A stretch of 64,000 nucleotides of DNA. Origin: Cliona cf. orientalis. Taxonomy: Eukaryota > Porifera > Demospongiae > Clionaida > Clionaidae. This document shows, piece after piece, positions 49,101 to 60,800 of the stretch. The stretch covers positions 992,001 to 1,056,000 of the forward strand of contig OZ005696.1 of assembly GCA_963930775.1 (NCBI GenBank), written 5' to 3'. The notes under the pieces were generated by a model. That model ran no database searches. It was not told the origin of the DNA and was given only the letters and a program-made list of their open reading frames with translations. The translations under genes and the position numbers were made by a program. Every line of letters starts with the position of its first letter. The first letter of the stretch is position 1.

Positions 49101-51416
49101 GACCCCTAAGCCATATATGCCCAGGACCATGTGCAGTTTTCAGCTGCAGGTGCCAGAGGGGGTACCCCTGACACCATCTAGCCCCGTTATCGATAGCAAA
49201 ACGCGTATGGTTTTCACGTTGGAATGTATGACGTAATTAAGAGCTATGAATATCATTAATTCTATACCTCGGCGTGCGCCAAAATGTATCTCAGCAACGG
49301 AAAGAGCTATGGAGCTGGAACAAAAACCAAAATGTAGCTCTTGAGCAGATGAAAGCAGCTACCATGGTCCTGAACATGTTTGACTATGCCATATACATAC
49401 CAAGTTTCTTCAAAGACACTTGCATGTCATAGTATATAGCAAAAGCACATCTTTGTAACAGTGATTGTTATGGAACTGGAACAAAGACCAAAATGTAGCT
49501 CATAATCAACGATAAATATTGTTTCAGACAATCAGTGTCCTTACCTGGGGGGTATTACTGTGAATAACTCATGTATATTTGTAAGATATCAAACATACTA
49601 AGTCTTGTATTGTAGGTAATATATTATATTTATAATGACAAGTATGTTTAATGTCACAATCATGGGATAATGTAGCTAGCATGCATGATCATCTATTAAC
49701 AGTACATGCTCACAAACATAGAGACATAGTTTATGCACAAACAGTATCGTGCCTGGGAAAGATTGCCCATTAGTACCGTGTGCATGCGCAGATGGAAGCG
49801 GTTGCAGAGGCCACACCCCTCAAACCAAGCAGCTCCAACTATTAAGTGTGCTATGGCGACGTTCGAGCAGTTGAACAGACCTCGCCTCTCGCTTCGCTCG
49901 AGGCTCGGTGGCTAGTGCCAGCGCCTGCTTAGCAGGCTTTTTGAAATGTGCGGCGCTTTCGCGCCGATCGTTCGACAATGCGTCTCTAGCTGTAGCTATG
50001 GCCCGAGGCATTAAAGCCACTCTTCTTTGTGCACACGGCCCTACAGTTCTGCCCAATCCTGAGCCTTGTAGTGCAGCTCGTTCATAGCAACCGGGCATAT
50101 CCAAGACGCGTATCCATGCTCTCATGTAATGACACGGACTATAATAAGAAAAATGACCATCTGAAAAATATTTTTCGTTGTATATAGTATAACAATGTCA
50201 TGCATAATAATAGCAGGAGTGTGAGTTGGAATGACAAATATGGCCAGTCTACCGTAGTATAGTATGACATCATTATAACATCACCTGAAACGCTGATATT
50301 CCCAAGATCAGGACAGTGAGAACGACTCTGATGTCTAGTTTCGGTTTCACTCTCTTCTTGTAGTAGCGATAGTAGTGACGATAAATATCATCTACGGCGA
50401 GACACAGTCATTATACAGAATAGTCATTACATACAACCTTAAGCTTGGCTACGTACCGTAGGTCGGGTTTTAATCGCGAGTACCTATTAATTGCGAATTG
50501 TGAGTTTTTCTACGTTTCACAATTAATATATTCGCAAACATAAACGTGCACGTATACTACAGTACGGTACAGGGTCGTCCATCGCAATTATTGGATTCGC
50601 AGTTTGGCCTGACTTGACTAGAACACAATAATTATTAAACTACGCAATTAAAACCCGTCCTACGGTAATTTCGTTCTTACTTGGGTTCTCTAAGAGATAG
50701 TCGTAGTTGAGTCTTTCCTCGTCGTCTTTGAGAATCTCGTAGGCTGTTCTTATCAGCTGGAACATCTCACTGGCACCACGGTCCTGAAATCACACAAGAC
50801 GGTATATCAACTATAAGTGATCCAGTGTTCTCCCCAGGCAAAATTGATAATAGGGCATAGCTTGGGTGGAGACTGTGGCCACATCAAAGCTTATAATATG
50901 GATTGCCACTATTCGCACATCAAAGGGAATTATAAACTGAAGGCTTGTTGGGCCGACATGCCTTATTTATGCTGGCAAGAGTATATAATACTGGGGAGAA
51001 CACTGAGTGATCATTAACTCAGGGAAAGAGGGAGGGAGGGAGAGAGACTTAATAGCTACTCACCTTATTTTTATCGGGGTGATATTTTACAGCCATTTTT
51101 CTGTATCCCCTTCTGATTTCACTCTGTTGAAATATCAACAATCAAGAATAAGCTGAATGAATCTTAGATTTATTTAGACAATGAATAAGTAAATTGATAC
51201 GCTGACTTACAGCATCTGCTGTGTTCTTGACGCCAAGAACTGCAGCCAAACAGAGTATGAAATTATCTATGGAAAGAATAATAATTTTGATGATTTTCGA
51301 TACTCACGTTCATAGCAGTTGTGTTTTCCGCAGTAGAGCCTCTCAATGAGGCCATTGGCGCAGCTGCAAGTCACCAGGAGGTACAGCAACGGCCACAGCA
51401 GCCGCTGAGCCCTCAT
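46126..51416 (-). CDS. DNAJC25: DnaJ homologue subfamily C member 25
   Basis: Exons: 51416-51308, 51239-51211, 51123-51064, 50783-50681, 50391-50285, 47884-47652, 47398-47342, 47251-47113, 46511-46375, 46177-46126. All phases agree: 341 residues, close to the human protein of about 360. The N-terminal hydrophobic segment (residues about 1-22) is followed by LIERLYCGKHNCYELLGV, typical of DNAJC25. The J domain keeps the HPD triad (exon 3) needed to stimulate Hsp70 ATPase. HYYRYYKKR and a hydrophobic segment follow, then a Lys-rich region, a second hydrophobic stretch (FVAQLVLLFPYKILRAIW) and the ending YRRHMKKSRQSMPDYDDY. DNAJC25 is a poorly studied membrane J protein, presumed to work with ER Hsp70. 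The 29-nt exon 2 and the 2.4-kb fifth intron, loaded with repeats, are notable. Confidence 0.93.
46603..46736. repeat. CCCTAA-like and C-rich simple sequence
   Basis: CCCTAACCCTAACCCTA at 46,603 is followed, after unrelated bases, by a tract of C runs separated by T (46,697-46,736). It lies in a DNAJC25 intron. The telomere-like part is too short to mean more. Confidence 0.7.
47985..48350. repeat. Direct duplication flanking a MITE
   Basis: A segment of about 70 bp beginning GATCATGTTTATCTGAAG occurs at 47,988 and again at 48,280, with one copy on each side of the MITE at 48061-48272. The period is about 292 bp. It lies in DNAJC25 intron 5. Confidence 0.8.
48061..48272. mobile_element. MITE with TACYGTATAGCGGGAAA ends
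   Basis: The left end TACTGTATAGCGGGAAA matches the reverse complement of the right end TACCGTATAGCGGGAAA, and the match continues through AGGGAGAAAA. The body is 212 bp and non-coding, with internal palindromic copies of GGAGARAATTTTCGCGGA-like sequence. The TA ends suggest a TA target. Confidence 0.75.
48488..48925. repeat. Tandem repeat, period about 180-184 bp, 2.3 copies
   Basis: The unit beginning CGATTGGTYACTCRGRGGCC starts near 48,506, 48,690 and 48,870. The first two units each include a nested ladder of TACCTTACAA/TACCTACAA sequences. It lies in DNAJC25 intron 5, is non-coding, and its spacers are not unique, so it is not a CRISPR array. Confidence 0.85.
49305..49504. repeat. Imperfect direct repeat, about 161 bp apart
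   Basis: TATGGAGCTGGAACAAAAAC near 49,309 recurs as TATGGAACTGGAACAAAGAC near 49,470. Each is followed by CAAAATGTAGCTC. It is non-coding intron sequence. Confidence 0.6.
49750..50130. other. GC-rich block with serial short hairpins in DNAJC25 intron 5
   Basis: Between AT-rich flanks is a block with adjacent short hairpins: GCCTGC/GCAGGC (near 49,925) and CGGCGC/GCGCCG (near 49,952), after a TCGC/GCGA-rich stretch at 49,888-49,912. The minus strand is open for about 100 codons, but the peptide is Arg/Ala-rich without recognisable homology and lacks splice partners. It could be a dispersed repeat or a structured non-coding RNA. Confidence 0.4.
50454..50667. mobile_element. MITE with TACCGTAGG ends
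   Basis: The left end TACCGTAGGTCGGGTTTTAA matches the reverse complement of the right end TACCGTAGGACGGGTTTTAA. It is 214 bp and non-coding. The internal sequence GTACAGGGTCGT also occurs in the element at 58142-58336, linking the two. It lies in DNAJC25 intron 4. Confidence 0.78.
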
Positions 51417-51640
51417 CTTTGCGCAATGTGATGGGCACCAATTAGAATGACAACATAACCTTTGACCCTTCCATTTCGCTGCAACAACTCGGTAAAGATC
51501 GTTATTATAACATGCTCGCAACATAAACATCCAACAACTCAATATAATATTCACACACATTCGCACAAATGAACTGGTAATAATATTTTTATGACAAGAA
51601 AAATTGTTATGTATGTATAATTGTTTAAAAATTACTGTCA

Positions 51641-53544
51641 TCAGGTTGACGAAGAACGTTTAAATATAAAAATCTTGTACAAGCTGAGTGGTTTGATTCC
51701 GGCAGACTGCAGAGCAGCTCCGGAAAGAATAATAGCAGTGAGGTAAGCAACGATGAGAAATGTGGCTGGGGAGTGGTCGTAGTTCAGAAAAGACTGCAAG
51801 AAAGAAACAGAAATATGATAGAATGACCCGGGCCCCCAATCTTCAATATCGTAATTATTCCTACTGCAGTATCTCCCCTTGGTCATAATATTATTATATT
51901 CAATCCTCCAATCTTCAAATCTATAGTCCTATGGCTATGCCCCCCCCCCCCCCCCCCCCCCCCCCCACTCACTAATCTGACTATAACTGATGGCCAACTG
52001 CAGGTCTGTCTCACAGTATTATAGATTAACTCACCAGAGCAGATATGAGCATGTGGGAGGCAACAACGACAAAGACTTTGATGAGTCCGATGTAGAGGTG
52101 GGGCCAGCCAGAGATCTTGATCTGATCAAAGCCATCAAAGAAGAGCACACCCCAGCACACGTGAAGAATAATGATGGCATTAGTGGCAAACGCTAGAGAA
52201 AATAATAATGCAGTAGAGATCAGAATGATTGTCAGTACAAGGCTTAAAGTAACTACCATCTCTATCCAGTATTGGACACTAATACTCTCAGCATATTATA
52301 TTATTCTAATATTAGTGAAATTTCACTCTTCACTCACCAGAAGAGAGAACAAAGAACTGCGATCCTCCACCGTTCACTCCAACAATAGCAGGCCCTCCAC
52401 TCTGCTGCAAGGTATTGGCGAAAGCCACAACTCCAGCTATTATTCCAAAACCAAGGCCGCTGACTGAGGGGGAGGGAGGGAGGGAGGGAGGGAGGGAGGG
52501 GAGGAGGGGAGGGGAGGAGAGATTAGAGTAAGTCAATCACACTTAAACATGTCATAATCTTACCATAGGCAAACTTGTGTCTTCTTCGTGGACTCTTATC
52601 GTCACTGACAACCTCCAACACCTTGTCTGCTCTCCTCAAGAGTCGGTAGAGGAGCCAGTGAAACACTTCCTGTAGGATCACGGAGACAGGGAGGGCCAGC
52701 GCGGGAAGATCGTGCAGCGGGTTGTTCTTCCCTGCTCCAGTCACAATCCAGATGATAGAGGTTATTAGCAACGATAGTAGCCAAAAGAAAGCCCTGGATA
52801 TTTAATACACAAAATATTTATAGTTATGATAAAATTTAAGAAAACACATCACAGTAATTGAAGCAACACAGATATAGGGGATCAAGTGGCAAGAACAGCC
52901 CCACGAAATTTTTCAACCATAGAAGATACCGGTGACCTAAAACCCTGTCACAATAGCACGCGAAAATTTGGGGGCCGTTTATGGCACTTGACCCAGTATA
53001 AGGCCAGTGTTAGTTGTAAACGTGTTTCTGGTCACCCGCCCGCATGCTATTTTGGAGGCCGCCTGTTTTGACCATTATTGCCATTATTTGGCACTGCGCA
53101 TGCTCAGTTCAATTACCAAAATTAATGTCACCATCCTGTCTGTGGTTTGTCCAGGAAATGTTCAAATTGTACAGGATATGCTGAGGTAAAATAATGGAAT
53201 AATGAATAATGATAACCGCCCGCCCGCATGGCTAAGTGAGCTCTGATGTGACCAGAAACACGTTTACAACAAACAGTGGCCTAAGTACTGGGAAAAGTAA
53301 AAGTATTATTTTAGCTTGTTAGCTGGGGCACTTGTTGGTATGAGCACAGATCTCAGTGATGACACAAATTGAGGTAGGGACACCATACATGTAGGTTGGA
53401 TCCAAATAAATTATATATTTTTTTCACTTACGATGACATTAGAATGATGACTTCATGGGAGTTTCTGAACACTGTGGCGAAGAAGAGCGCCGCCATCGGG
53501 CCGAACGCGATAGATCCATAGCTGAAAACGGCCAAAACAGTCAT
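51641..53544 (-). CDS. APH1: Gamma-secretase subunit APH-1
   Basis: Exons: 53544-53432, 52793-52564, 52463-52338, 52192-52035, 51793-51641 (stop). Total 259 residues, the usual length of APH-1. This multipass protein scaffolds gamma-secretase with nicastrin, presenilin and PEN-2, cutting single-pass proteins such as Notch and APP within the membrane. Visible hallmarks: the N-terminus FGPMAALFFATVF; FFWLLSLLL in the second segment; QEVFHWLLYRLLRRAD; the GxxxGxxxG assembly motif in SGLGFGIIAG (about residues 116-125); and the two conserved intramembrane histidines (about 167 in ILHVCWG and 203 in VASHML). DNAJC25 follows on the same strand 224 bp downstream. The next gene upstream is divergent, 175 bp away. 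Confidence 0.95.
51940..51966. repeat. Poly-C tract, 27 C
   Basis: An uninterrupted C run in the last APH-1 intron (G on the transcribed RNA). Confidence 0.95.
52467..52512. repeat. GGGA microsatellite at an APH-1 acceptor
   Basis: A (GGGA)n tract, read as (TCCC)n in the APH-1 transcript, ends a few bases before the acceptor of exon 52463-52338 and forms its polypyrimidine tract. Confidence 0.9.
52879..52994 (+). mobile_element. 116-bp MITE with GRTCAAGTGGC ends, copy 1
   Basis: It starts GGATCAAGTGGCAAGAAC and ends ATGGCACTTGACCC, so the tips form inverted repeats. An inverted copy lies at 60539-60654. It is non-coding and in APH-1 intron 1, 7 bp from the next MITE. Confidence 0.75.
53002..53281. 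mobile_element. Harbinger/Tourist-like MITE, copy 3
   Basis: A 280-bp element. The left end GGCCAGTGTTAGTTGTAAAC matches the reverse complement of the right end GGCCACTGTTTGTTGTAAAC, continuing through GTGTTTCTGGTCAC. TAA flanks both sides (52999-53001, 53282-53284). It lies in APH-1 intron 1. Confidence 0.82.
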
Positions 53545-53719
53545 CTTGTTTCCCCGGCTCCTTTGGCTGTGTTTGATGTTCGAAATTATTGGTCGTACGG
53601 ATAATTAGATCAAGCAGTCACACGAGCCCCGCCCACGTATTCTGCAATAGCACTGGCAGAGGGTTGTATCAGAGAAAGCCAGTAAACTATTCTAGAAGAG
53701 GTTTTCAAATCATTTCGTG
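53545..53719. promoter_or_regulatory. Bidirectional promoter region, APH-1 and the disordered-protein gene
   Basis: Only 175 bp separate the two divergent start codons, so both 5' UTRs and any promoter must share this gap. No TATA box is evident. Confidence 0.55.
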
Positions 53720-56700
53720 ATGTCGGAAAGCAAAGCTGCAGAAGATTATAAGGTCTTCGAATCTTTGCGCAGTCGTTTTAGCGACGCGAATAATATCACC
53801 AGCAGTTCCAATTCGCCGACGCGATCTGAGCCACGGAAATCTTCCAAGCGGCGCTTTGATCCTCGCTCCAACGCTCCGCCTCTCAGGCCTTTGATCGAGG
53901 AAGGGGATCAGCTCCAAGAGGCCTTGGTGAGTTTTCTGCAGAAGATGAGAAGGAGGGGCTGGGCTGCAAAAACCAGAGGGGGGAGGGGCTGGGTGCTTTG
54001 CAGGTGCACTGTACTGACCACAAAATTGCCTACTAATTTTTTTTTGTTGGTCAAAGGTTGCATAGTAAGTAGCTATAGTAAAGTCATTTAACTATTAAAT
54101 TTTTCATTTGGTAGGTTTCCGGATCTGGGTCACCAATTAAAGGATCGTGGAAACATGCCAATCAAACCAAGTGAGTAAAAAAAAAAAAAATACTTTTATG
54201 AAAAACTTGAAATTCCTTCAATTAGAATGATATAATATAGCCAGCGGATATGGTGTATATCTGTGCGTATATTATATATTATCAAAACCTTAAAATATAA
54301 TTATTATTACGGGCATATAGATCCACTATCATCTACACACAACGACACATTGTAGTGGACAAAAAGAATTATTGCATAACCAAGTCCACAAATTAAAAAA
54401 AAAAAACGATTAATATTGTAAAGGAGACAGTGCCACGTGAAGTGTAGGAGGAGATTTGGTATGTACGAGGGAGGGAGAGGAGAGGACAGGTTAACAGCAT
54501 TCCAGCCAATGATTACACTGCCAAGATATCCATGCAGATGGTACACCGAGATTCATAATGATTTGCGATTCCAAATTCATTGCCTTGTTTACTCTTGGGG
54601 ACGCTGGGCATGGCAAATAGTCAGACTAAGCCGATGATGAATTTTTGCCACCAAAGGAGAGTACCAGACGATCTATTTCTCATGTACGTATATAGTGTGC
54701 AAGTTCTTTGAACTATGATCAACAGATCAATCGTTTAACTCAATTCAATGGCATTAGGTCATTTTAGGAACAGGAACTGAGGAAGCAGCAAATGCCTTCC
54801 TCCGCAGCTGATAACAAACTTCCTTCTTGAAATTATTCATTAATTTTGTTGAGTCACTGTTTCATAGAGAGCTTCAGAATTAATTTTCTCTGTGCTTTTC
54901 AAGGCATGCAATAAACATAACAATTATTATCCTGGAGCAGGCTACAGTTTACTAATAGGGTGACCAATAATAATTATTATGATGCCGGGATAATAACATC
55001 ATGCATTACTTATACGGTAAATGACGATTCTAATTTCCACAGATGCAATCATCTCAATGGACCGGACTTTGATCCCCTGGAGACGTCGTCCACGACCAGT
55101 CTTAGCTCCGCCTACTCCGAGCCCGGCAACTTCAGTCCACTCATGGGTAGCTCCCTCAGTGAATTATCAGACGCCGGATCATGCGAAACATTCTCCGAGT
55201 ACGACATCAAGCGAAACAAGGTACATGAAACTTTTATGATTATTGCCAATTATTTTTTTATTAGCGATGAGTGAGTATGTGAGTGTAATGTGAAATCAAA
55301 AGCTAGAAACTGACTAGAAACTGAATTTTCATGACAGCTAACACCTATATAGCAGGCTATAATTAAATTCATAGTTAGTACATGCTGCATGGGGTTTATT
55401 CAGATGGTAACTCGATACTGGTTTAATTGTTGAGTCTAAACATAGAGAAAACCATTCATATCATGGGCATGTCACCTCACTTGAACCCTGGCACATGGAT
55501 TGCACACTGTTACCAGGCAATAAATGTAGTTTGGTTATCATGATACAGATGATACTGCATGCAATATTCCCATGGTCACTCTCTCTCTCTTTCTCTCTCT
55601 TTCTCTCCCTCTCTCTCTCTCCCTCTCCCTCTCTCTCTCCTCTCTCCCTCTCTCTATCTCTCTCTCCTCTCTCCCTCTCTCTATCTCTCCCTCCCTCCCT
55701 CCCTCCCATATAATATTATTATTATACACACTAGCAGCAACATCAGTCGAGAATAACATCTCTGAAAGCCTCCTTTGAGCGCAACATCTATGATAGCACA
55801 CACATTCGAAGTCCCACTAAGCACAAGGAGAACAACGTCGCTGATGCTGACATCCCTGAAAACTTCGTCAACACGAACACGAAGGCCTGGGATAAGGTCA
55901 TAGGTGACTGGATGTTCAACGGCATACACCAATCCCCTTCGCCCAGCTCGCAATCAAAACCGAAAGTGCGTCGACCTTCGAGCGAGGTGAGAGTACCCAC
56001 CCCTCTATCTACGCCACTGGGAAGCAGTGACAATCTACTGAATGACAGCGGAAGCAGGTAAAGCCCTAATCTATTATGTCATCACAGAATTGGGTGACCC
56101 ATGAACCTAGCAACTTTATTCACAAATTTTCTTTTTTTTTGCACAGGTCTTCCGTGCTGAGCAATAATGAATCAACAGTCAGTAGCGATGACTATCCCAA
56201 TGGATGGAACTATGAGCGAAAGCTGTACCCCGGGCGACTGCTCAACAAACCCCCTAGCCGACCAAGCTCTGCATCATGCATACAGACAAACTACAAAAGA
56301 AAATCTCTCACCATGGTAGAGAATGAAGACCGATCTTCTTCTGAAACCAACCTACTCCTACAGACGTCTACCGCCGCGAGCGAGCCAGCGCAGCAAAATG
56401 ACGAACCTTCGTCACAAGGTGGTGTTGTTGAAAGAGACACTGATGAAGACGCAGAAGCGTTTTTGCTGCAACCGAAGGAGTACAAAATGGGCAAGTTTCT
56501 ATCGATATCTGATACCATGCTACCAGCCGAGGAGCGCGTGCATGAGTATATTGCCGAGAGCCCAGCGCCGCCACCACCACCACGACCGATAGTAACACGG
56601 AAAGTAGAAGACGAAGTAACTAAAGCACAATCATCAGTGAAAGAGGAAAATGGAGACGAGAAAGAGGCAGCAAAAGATGAGGAAGGGGAGAAATTTGAAG

Positions 56701-57575
56701 AGGATGAAGTACCGAGAGACTATCAACCTGGAAAATTTGTGACTCAGTCAGATCCCACCTCGAACTCGCAGTCAGAAGAAATCAAAGATGCAGCGGAAGA
56801 AGAGGAGGTGGAAAAATCAGACCCACCAGCCACAGCTGTGGAGATGCAGCTTGGAAAATTTGCATCACAGAACAACACCGTTAATTCACTACCAGATGAT
56901 GCAAACGATCATGACGTGAAAACAGGTCTAGAAAAACCAACTCCTCTAGTCATCACGGACTTGGAGGGAGAGAAATCTGTGATTGTTGAGCCAGAAAAGA
57001 CCAGTGAACAGTCCAGCAAGACAGAAAACAAGACAAATAGATGGTTTGATGCATACATGAAGTGCAGGGCAGCACAGGCCAAGGCAGCTCCGGTAAGAAA
57101 GAGGATACCCCCAGTAATTAAGGAAGTTCCAGACAAAAAGCCTATAAAGCAAGAAGAACCTCCTCCAGAGCCACCAGTGAACGCTCGCAACATCAATATG
57201 GATGACTTCGAGAAAGTGCAAAAGATTACCCCCTCTAAATCTCAAAAATGGCGCGAGGCTATGCTAAAATACAAAGCTCTGGAACAGAAAACTACGACTC
57301 CGAGTGCTGAAGCAACTAGCAGCAGTGGCAGTGAGGAAAAGAACTCTGAAAGCTCATCAGCAAAGTCTCCGCAAAAATCAGCAGAAGAACCAACTTATTC
57401 ATCACTAGCTCAACGCGCTCAGATGTTTGGGGGCATGAGAAAAAAGCCACCGCTTAGACGAGCAAAAAGTTTTCAGATTGGAAGCAGTGACAGTGCTAGT
57501 AGCCCTCTTGCTAGCGGACTAACGAGACCCACTAGGGTCCTAAAGAGACAATCTACCGCCAGTTCCTTTAATTAG
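53720..57575 (+). CDS. Unrecognised disordered protein with repeated GKF motifs and paired W-helix motifs
   Basis: Exons: 53720-53926, 54115-54170, 55043-55220, 55735-56057, 56147-57575. Phases agree: 730 residues. No known domain is recognised. Most of it is low-complexity, rich in Ser, Glu, Lys and Pro, and presumably unfolded and cytosolic. Two kinds of repeated short motif stand out. EYKMGKFLSISD, DYQPGKFVTQSD and EMQLGKFASQNN occur in the Glu-rich middle (residues about 390-515), and NRWFDAYMKCRAAQ and QKWREAMLKYKALE in the C-terminal part (about 560-635), predicted short helices. The N-terminal exon has RRFDPRSNAPPLRPLIEEGD. The C-terminus is basic (KKPPLRRAKSF, RPTRVLKRQST), with RAKSF and KRQST resembling basophilic kinase sites. 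A cytoskeletal or scaffold role is possible but not shown. Confidence 0.78.
54171..55042 (+). other. Intron of the disordered-protein gene
   Basis: AT-rich with A-runs near 54,179 and 54,395. I see no exon or element in it. Confidence 0.6.
55579..55707. repeat. CT/CCCT microsatellite
   Basis: A mixed (CT)n, (CCCT)n tract about 27 bp upstream of the acceptor of the exon at 55735-56057. Confidence 0.9.
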
Positions 57576-57856
57576 AAATGTAATATTGAGTTTGCATGGT
57601 TACTTATAGTTACTTACATGTAAATAATTGCTGCTTTTACGTAACATACATGTACAGGTATAATTTTTATAGTACACTAGTTAGTACCGATATAAGTTCA
57701 AAATTAAATTTTTGTAAATAATATAGTGAATACTGCTGATACAGCATTTTTATACACTCTGCATAAAAATTATAACTTCTGGCAGCTGTGCTGTGCCAAA
57801 ATTAAAGTTTTTGAAACGTGACCAACCATGAGTTAATTGATTACATCATTATGATG

Positions 57857-60800
57857 TCATACTGAACCTTGAGGATAGTTTGAGGAGCCTGCTCCACTCT
57901 CACTCGAAGTCTCTCTGTAAGTGCTTGAGCCGTTTCTAACTATCCCAGGCTCTGGACTATCGTCAGTCTTCCTATAGTGTCAATATAAAATTATTATAAT
58001 AAGGAGTAAAGATTACATCATAGTGATGTAATTATATAAATTCACGGTTCATCCTAACTTACTCCCAAACGTCTTAAGCACACATACATAGGAGTAGGGG
58101 CCTAGAGGGGACTACATGCACAGAGCAATGAGATGACCAATTACTGTATTATAAAAATAGTATTATTTCGTTGTTAAAATATTTTCGGACAGCATGGTTT
58201 GCGCGAAAATTAAACACACGAAATACATACGCAATATTAACGATATTGCAGTACAGGGTCGTTTGTCCGAAAATTATTTGGTGCGAAAAATAATTGCACG
58301 AATATTTTAGACACGAAATATTTGTGATTTACGGTAGCTAGCTCACCGTTTCTTCCTCCTGTGGCAGTCATCACTGCTCTCACTCTCCCCGCAGTCAGAT
58401 CCCTCGTCAGAGGAGCTACTGCTGCTGCTAGAGTCGGAGGAACTGCTCGAAGGAAGACCAGACTCTTTATTCAAGTCAACACCATCAGCTATGTCTGCCA
58501 ACTCGGGCCGATGCTCCTGGAGGGAGGGAGGGAGGGAGGGAGGGAGGGAGGGAGGGAGGGAGGGAGGGAGGGAGGGAGGGAGGGAGAGAGAATCAATGTC
58601 TACCTGAGATTACCGTAGTTAATCGAATACAACGTATGATCCAATCTAACGTAAGAAATTAGCATTTTACAAATTCTGACAACATGTACATGTATATATA
58701 TATATGGAGTGATTGACGACCTTTACCAGAAAAGCGCACGTTTTTAAAAATTGAAAATTTTTTTCCATAGTAGTATTAGATTAAGTACGGTATGCACTAG
58801 GCTCAAAACTTTTGGAATGGCTATAATTCTTAATTATTATGCTCTTACTCAGGGACTTACTCTTAGTGATTTGTACCACTTCTTTGACAGCTTTGGTCTT
58901 CCCCGGACCGTCTTGTGCCAGACAACGGGGAAATTGGTGACAGAGACAAAGTTCTGAGTGACTGCTATGGTGCTGTCCAGGTTGAGTACAACATGCCACC
59001 AGCCGCCTGGGACAAACACCGTCTCACCAGGTCTCTGAAGAATCTCAAGCTATGGAGGGAGAAATCGGAGCCAATCATCAGTAGTCTCACCAGAAAATTT
59101 TTTTTTTCTAGTTAGCTACTGCTGATGAAATACAGCATAGATCAGCAGATGTACTATTGCAGGTGAAATTTTAATAGCTATTTTTGCATAGTATACTCCT
59201 ATTTTGATGAAATGGTAAAAAATGTTCAATCTGGTTTTGGGGAAATATCACTCAAAATTCACAAAACGTACTGGTTTGAATTCCTTTGGCCAATTGGGCA
59301 TCTGAGTCCGGGGGTATATAACGTGAAACCACATCACAGCCTCATCCTTCTGGTTCCCCCCTTGTCCGGGGGGAATCTTCAAAAGTTCCTTTGGTGTGTT
59401 AGGGGGGAACAGCGCCCATCTCTTATGGCCCTGTACTAGAGCGTTCCAAGCGCTGGTCCCCAGGGGGTCGATGTGAATTCCGGTCCCCGAACGACCTGGG
59501 CCCATAACGAACCAGCGATAGGGGGGCCGCTTGGCCTCCCCCGCATACTTGAATAGATCATCACGGAAGTATTTAGGGATAACATAGTCTTCTAGCAGTC
59601 TGCACTTCTTTGGGTGCTGTGGACAAGACAAGGAAATGGATCAGATTACTGTCTATGAGGTCAAAAGGTACAAAGAATAATCGTGCACTGTCCTTCATAC
59701 TATCGCTTAACCACACAAATTACATTGGTTCCGCTGTTTGTGCATGCTCATAGCAAGCACTAGGTAGGATTCACACGACGGAAACACTTAAACTATGATA
59801 ATATGCGTCCCTATTGTACATGTATGAAATATACACTATCTGGATTGCCCAACACATCAAAAGAGGACAAATTTTATGAATATTTTTAGCAACCGATTTC
59901 TTGCACTGTTTCTTCTAGTACAGCAGTTGCTACAAAAGCCACACCCACCTCTCCGAAGGTTCCATCAAATATATACATGGGGCTATCGTCAGTGCTGTGC
60001 TCCATGTACTGGGCATAGTACTTCATCTTCATCTTGACAGAGTAGCCATCGTTGTCCTCACCACACTTGAACTTCTGATTCCGGTACTTCCTCGTGAGCC
60101 TCTGCCATATAAATTTTTAATACGTAAGCATAATAATATACTATTATGGTAACTACCATATAGGTGAGCCACCATGATACTGAGATATCATACTATAAGA
60201 ATCAGTATACATTGTCTGTAAAAATATTTGAATGTTTGTCATTTTTGTATACCTGATGTTACTGCAGCTCAATACTACCAGTGGAGAGCTTATCCATGAT
60301 AAAGTATCATCATAACAGTGGTGTATGAAGTATGGGCATGGCTACGAGTTTGTGTTGCGGATTAGACATTAATACAGCTATTATGTTTCGTGGCATGTTT
60401 ACCAATCACTGGTTAGTGTAAACAAATTGGACTAATACAAATAAACAAGAAATTTAATACGTGTACTAAAGGTACTGAATGATATTACTGTGTACAGCAG
60501 AGTCACTGAAATGAGGACATCTATTTCGTGGTCCCAGCGGGTCAAGTGGCATAAACGGTCCCCAAATTTTCGTGTGCTATTGTGATAGGGTTTTAGGTCA
60601 CCGGTATCTTCTATGGTTGCAAATTTTCACGGGGCCGTTCTTGCCACTTGATCCGTCCTAGCTACACAGAATACAAGCATACAGTACTATCCTGAAATGA
60701 GGATACCCCTCTAATTAATCTTCTACCCTGAAATGAGGACGCCCCTCTAATTAACCCTCTACCTCAACTGTCCACTTTTTGTTCGCCTGCCATTCCAGTT

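Noticed and set aside
49900..49975. Bacterial-type terminator (GCCTGCTTAGCAGGC plus T run) suggesting contamination or transfer
   Set aside because: The flanks are continuous intron of DNAJC25 and no bacterial gene is present. Short hairpins alone do not show transfer.
51641..53544. Functional link between APH-1 and release of the MYND receptor tail
   Set aside because: It is attractive because gamma-secretase cuts single-pass receptors, but proximity of about 26 kb in an animal genome is no evidence for it.
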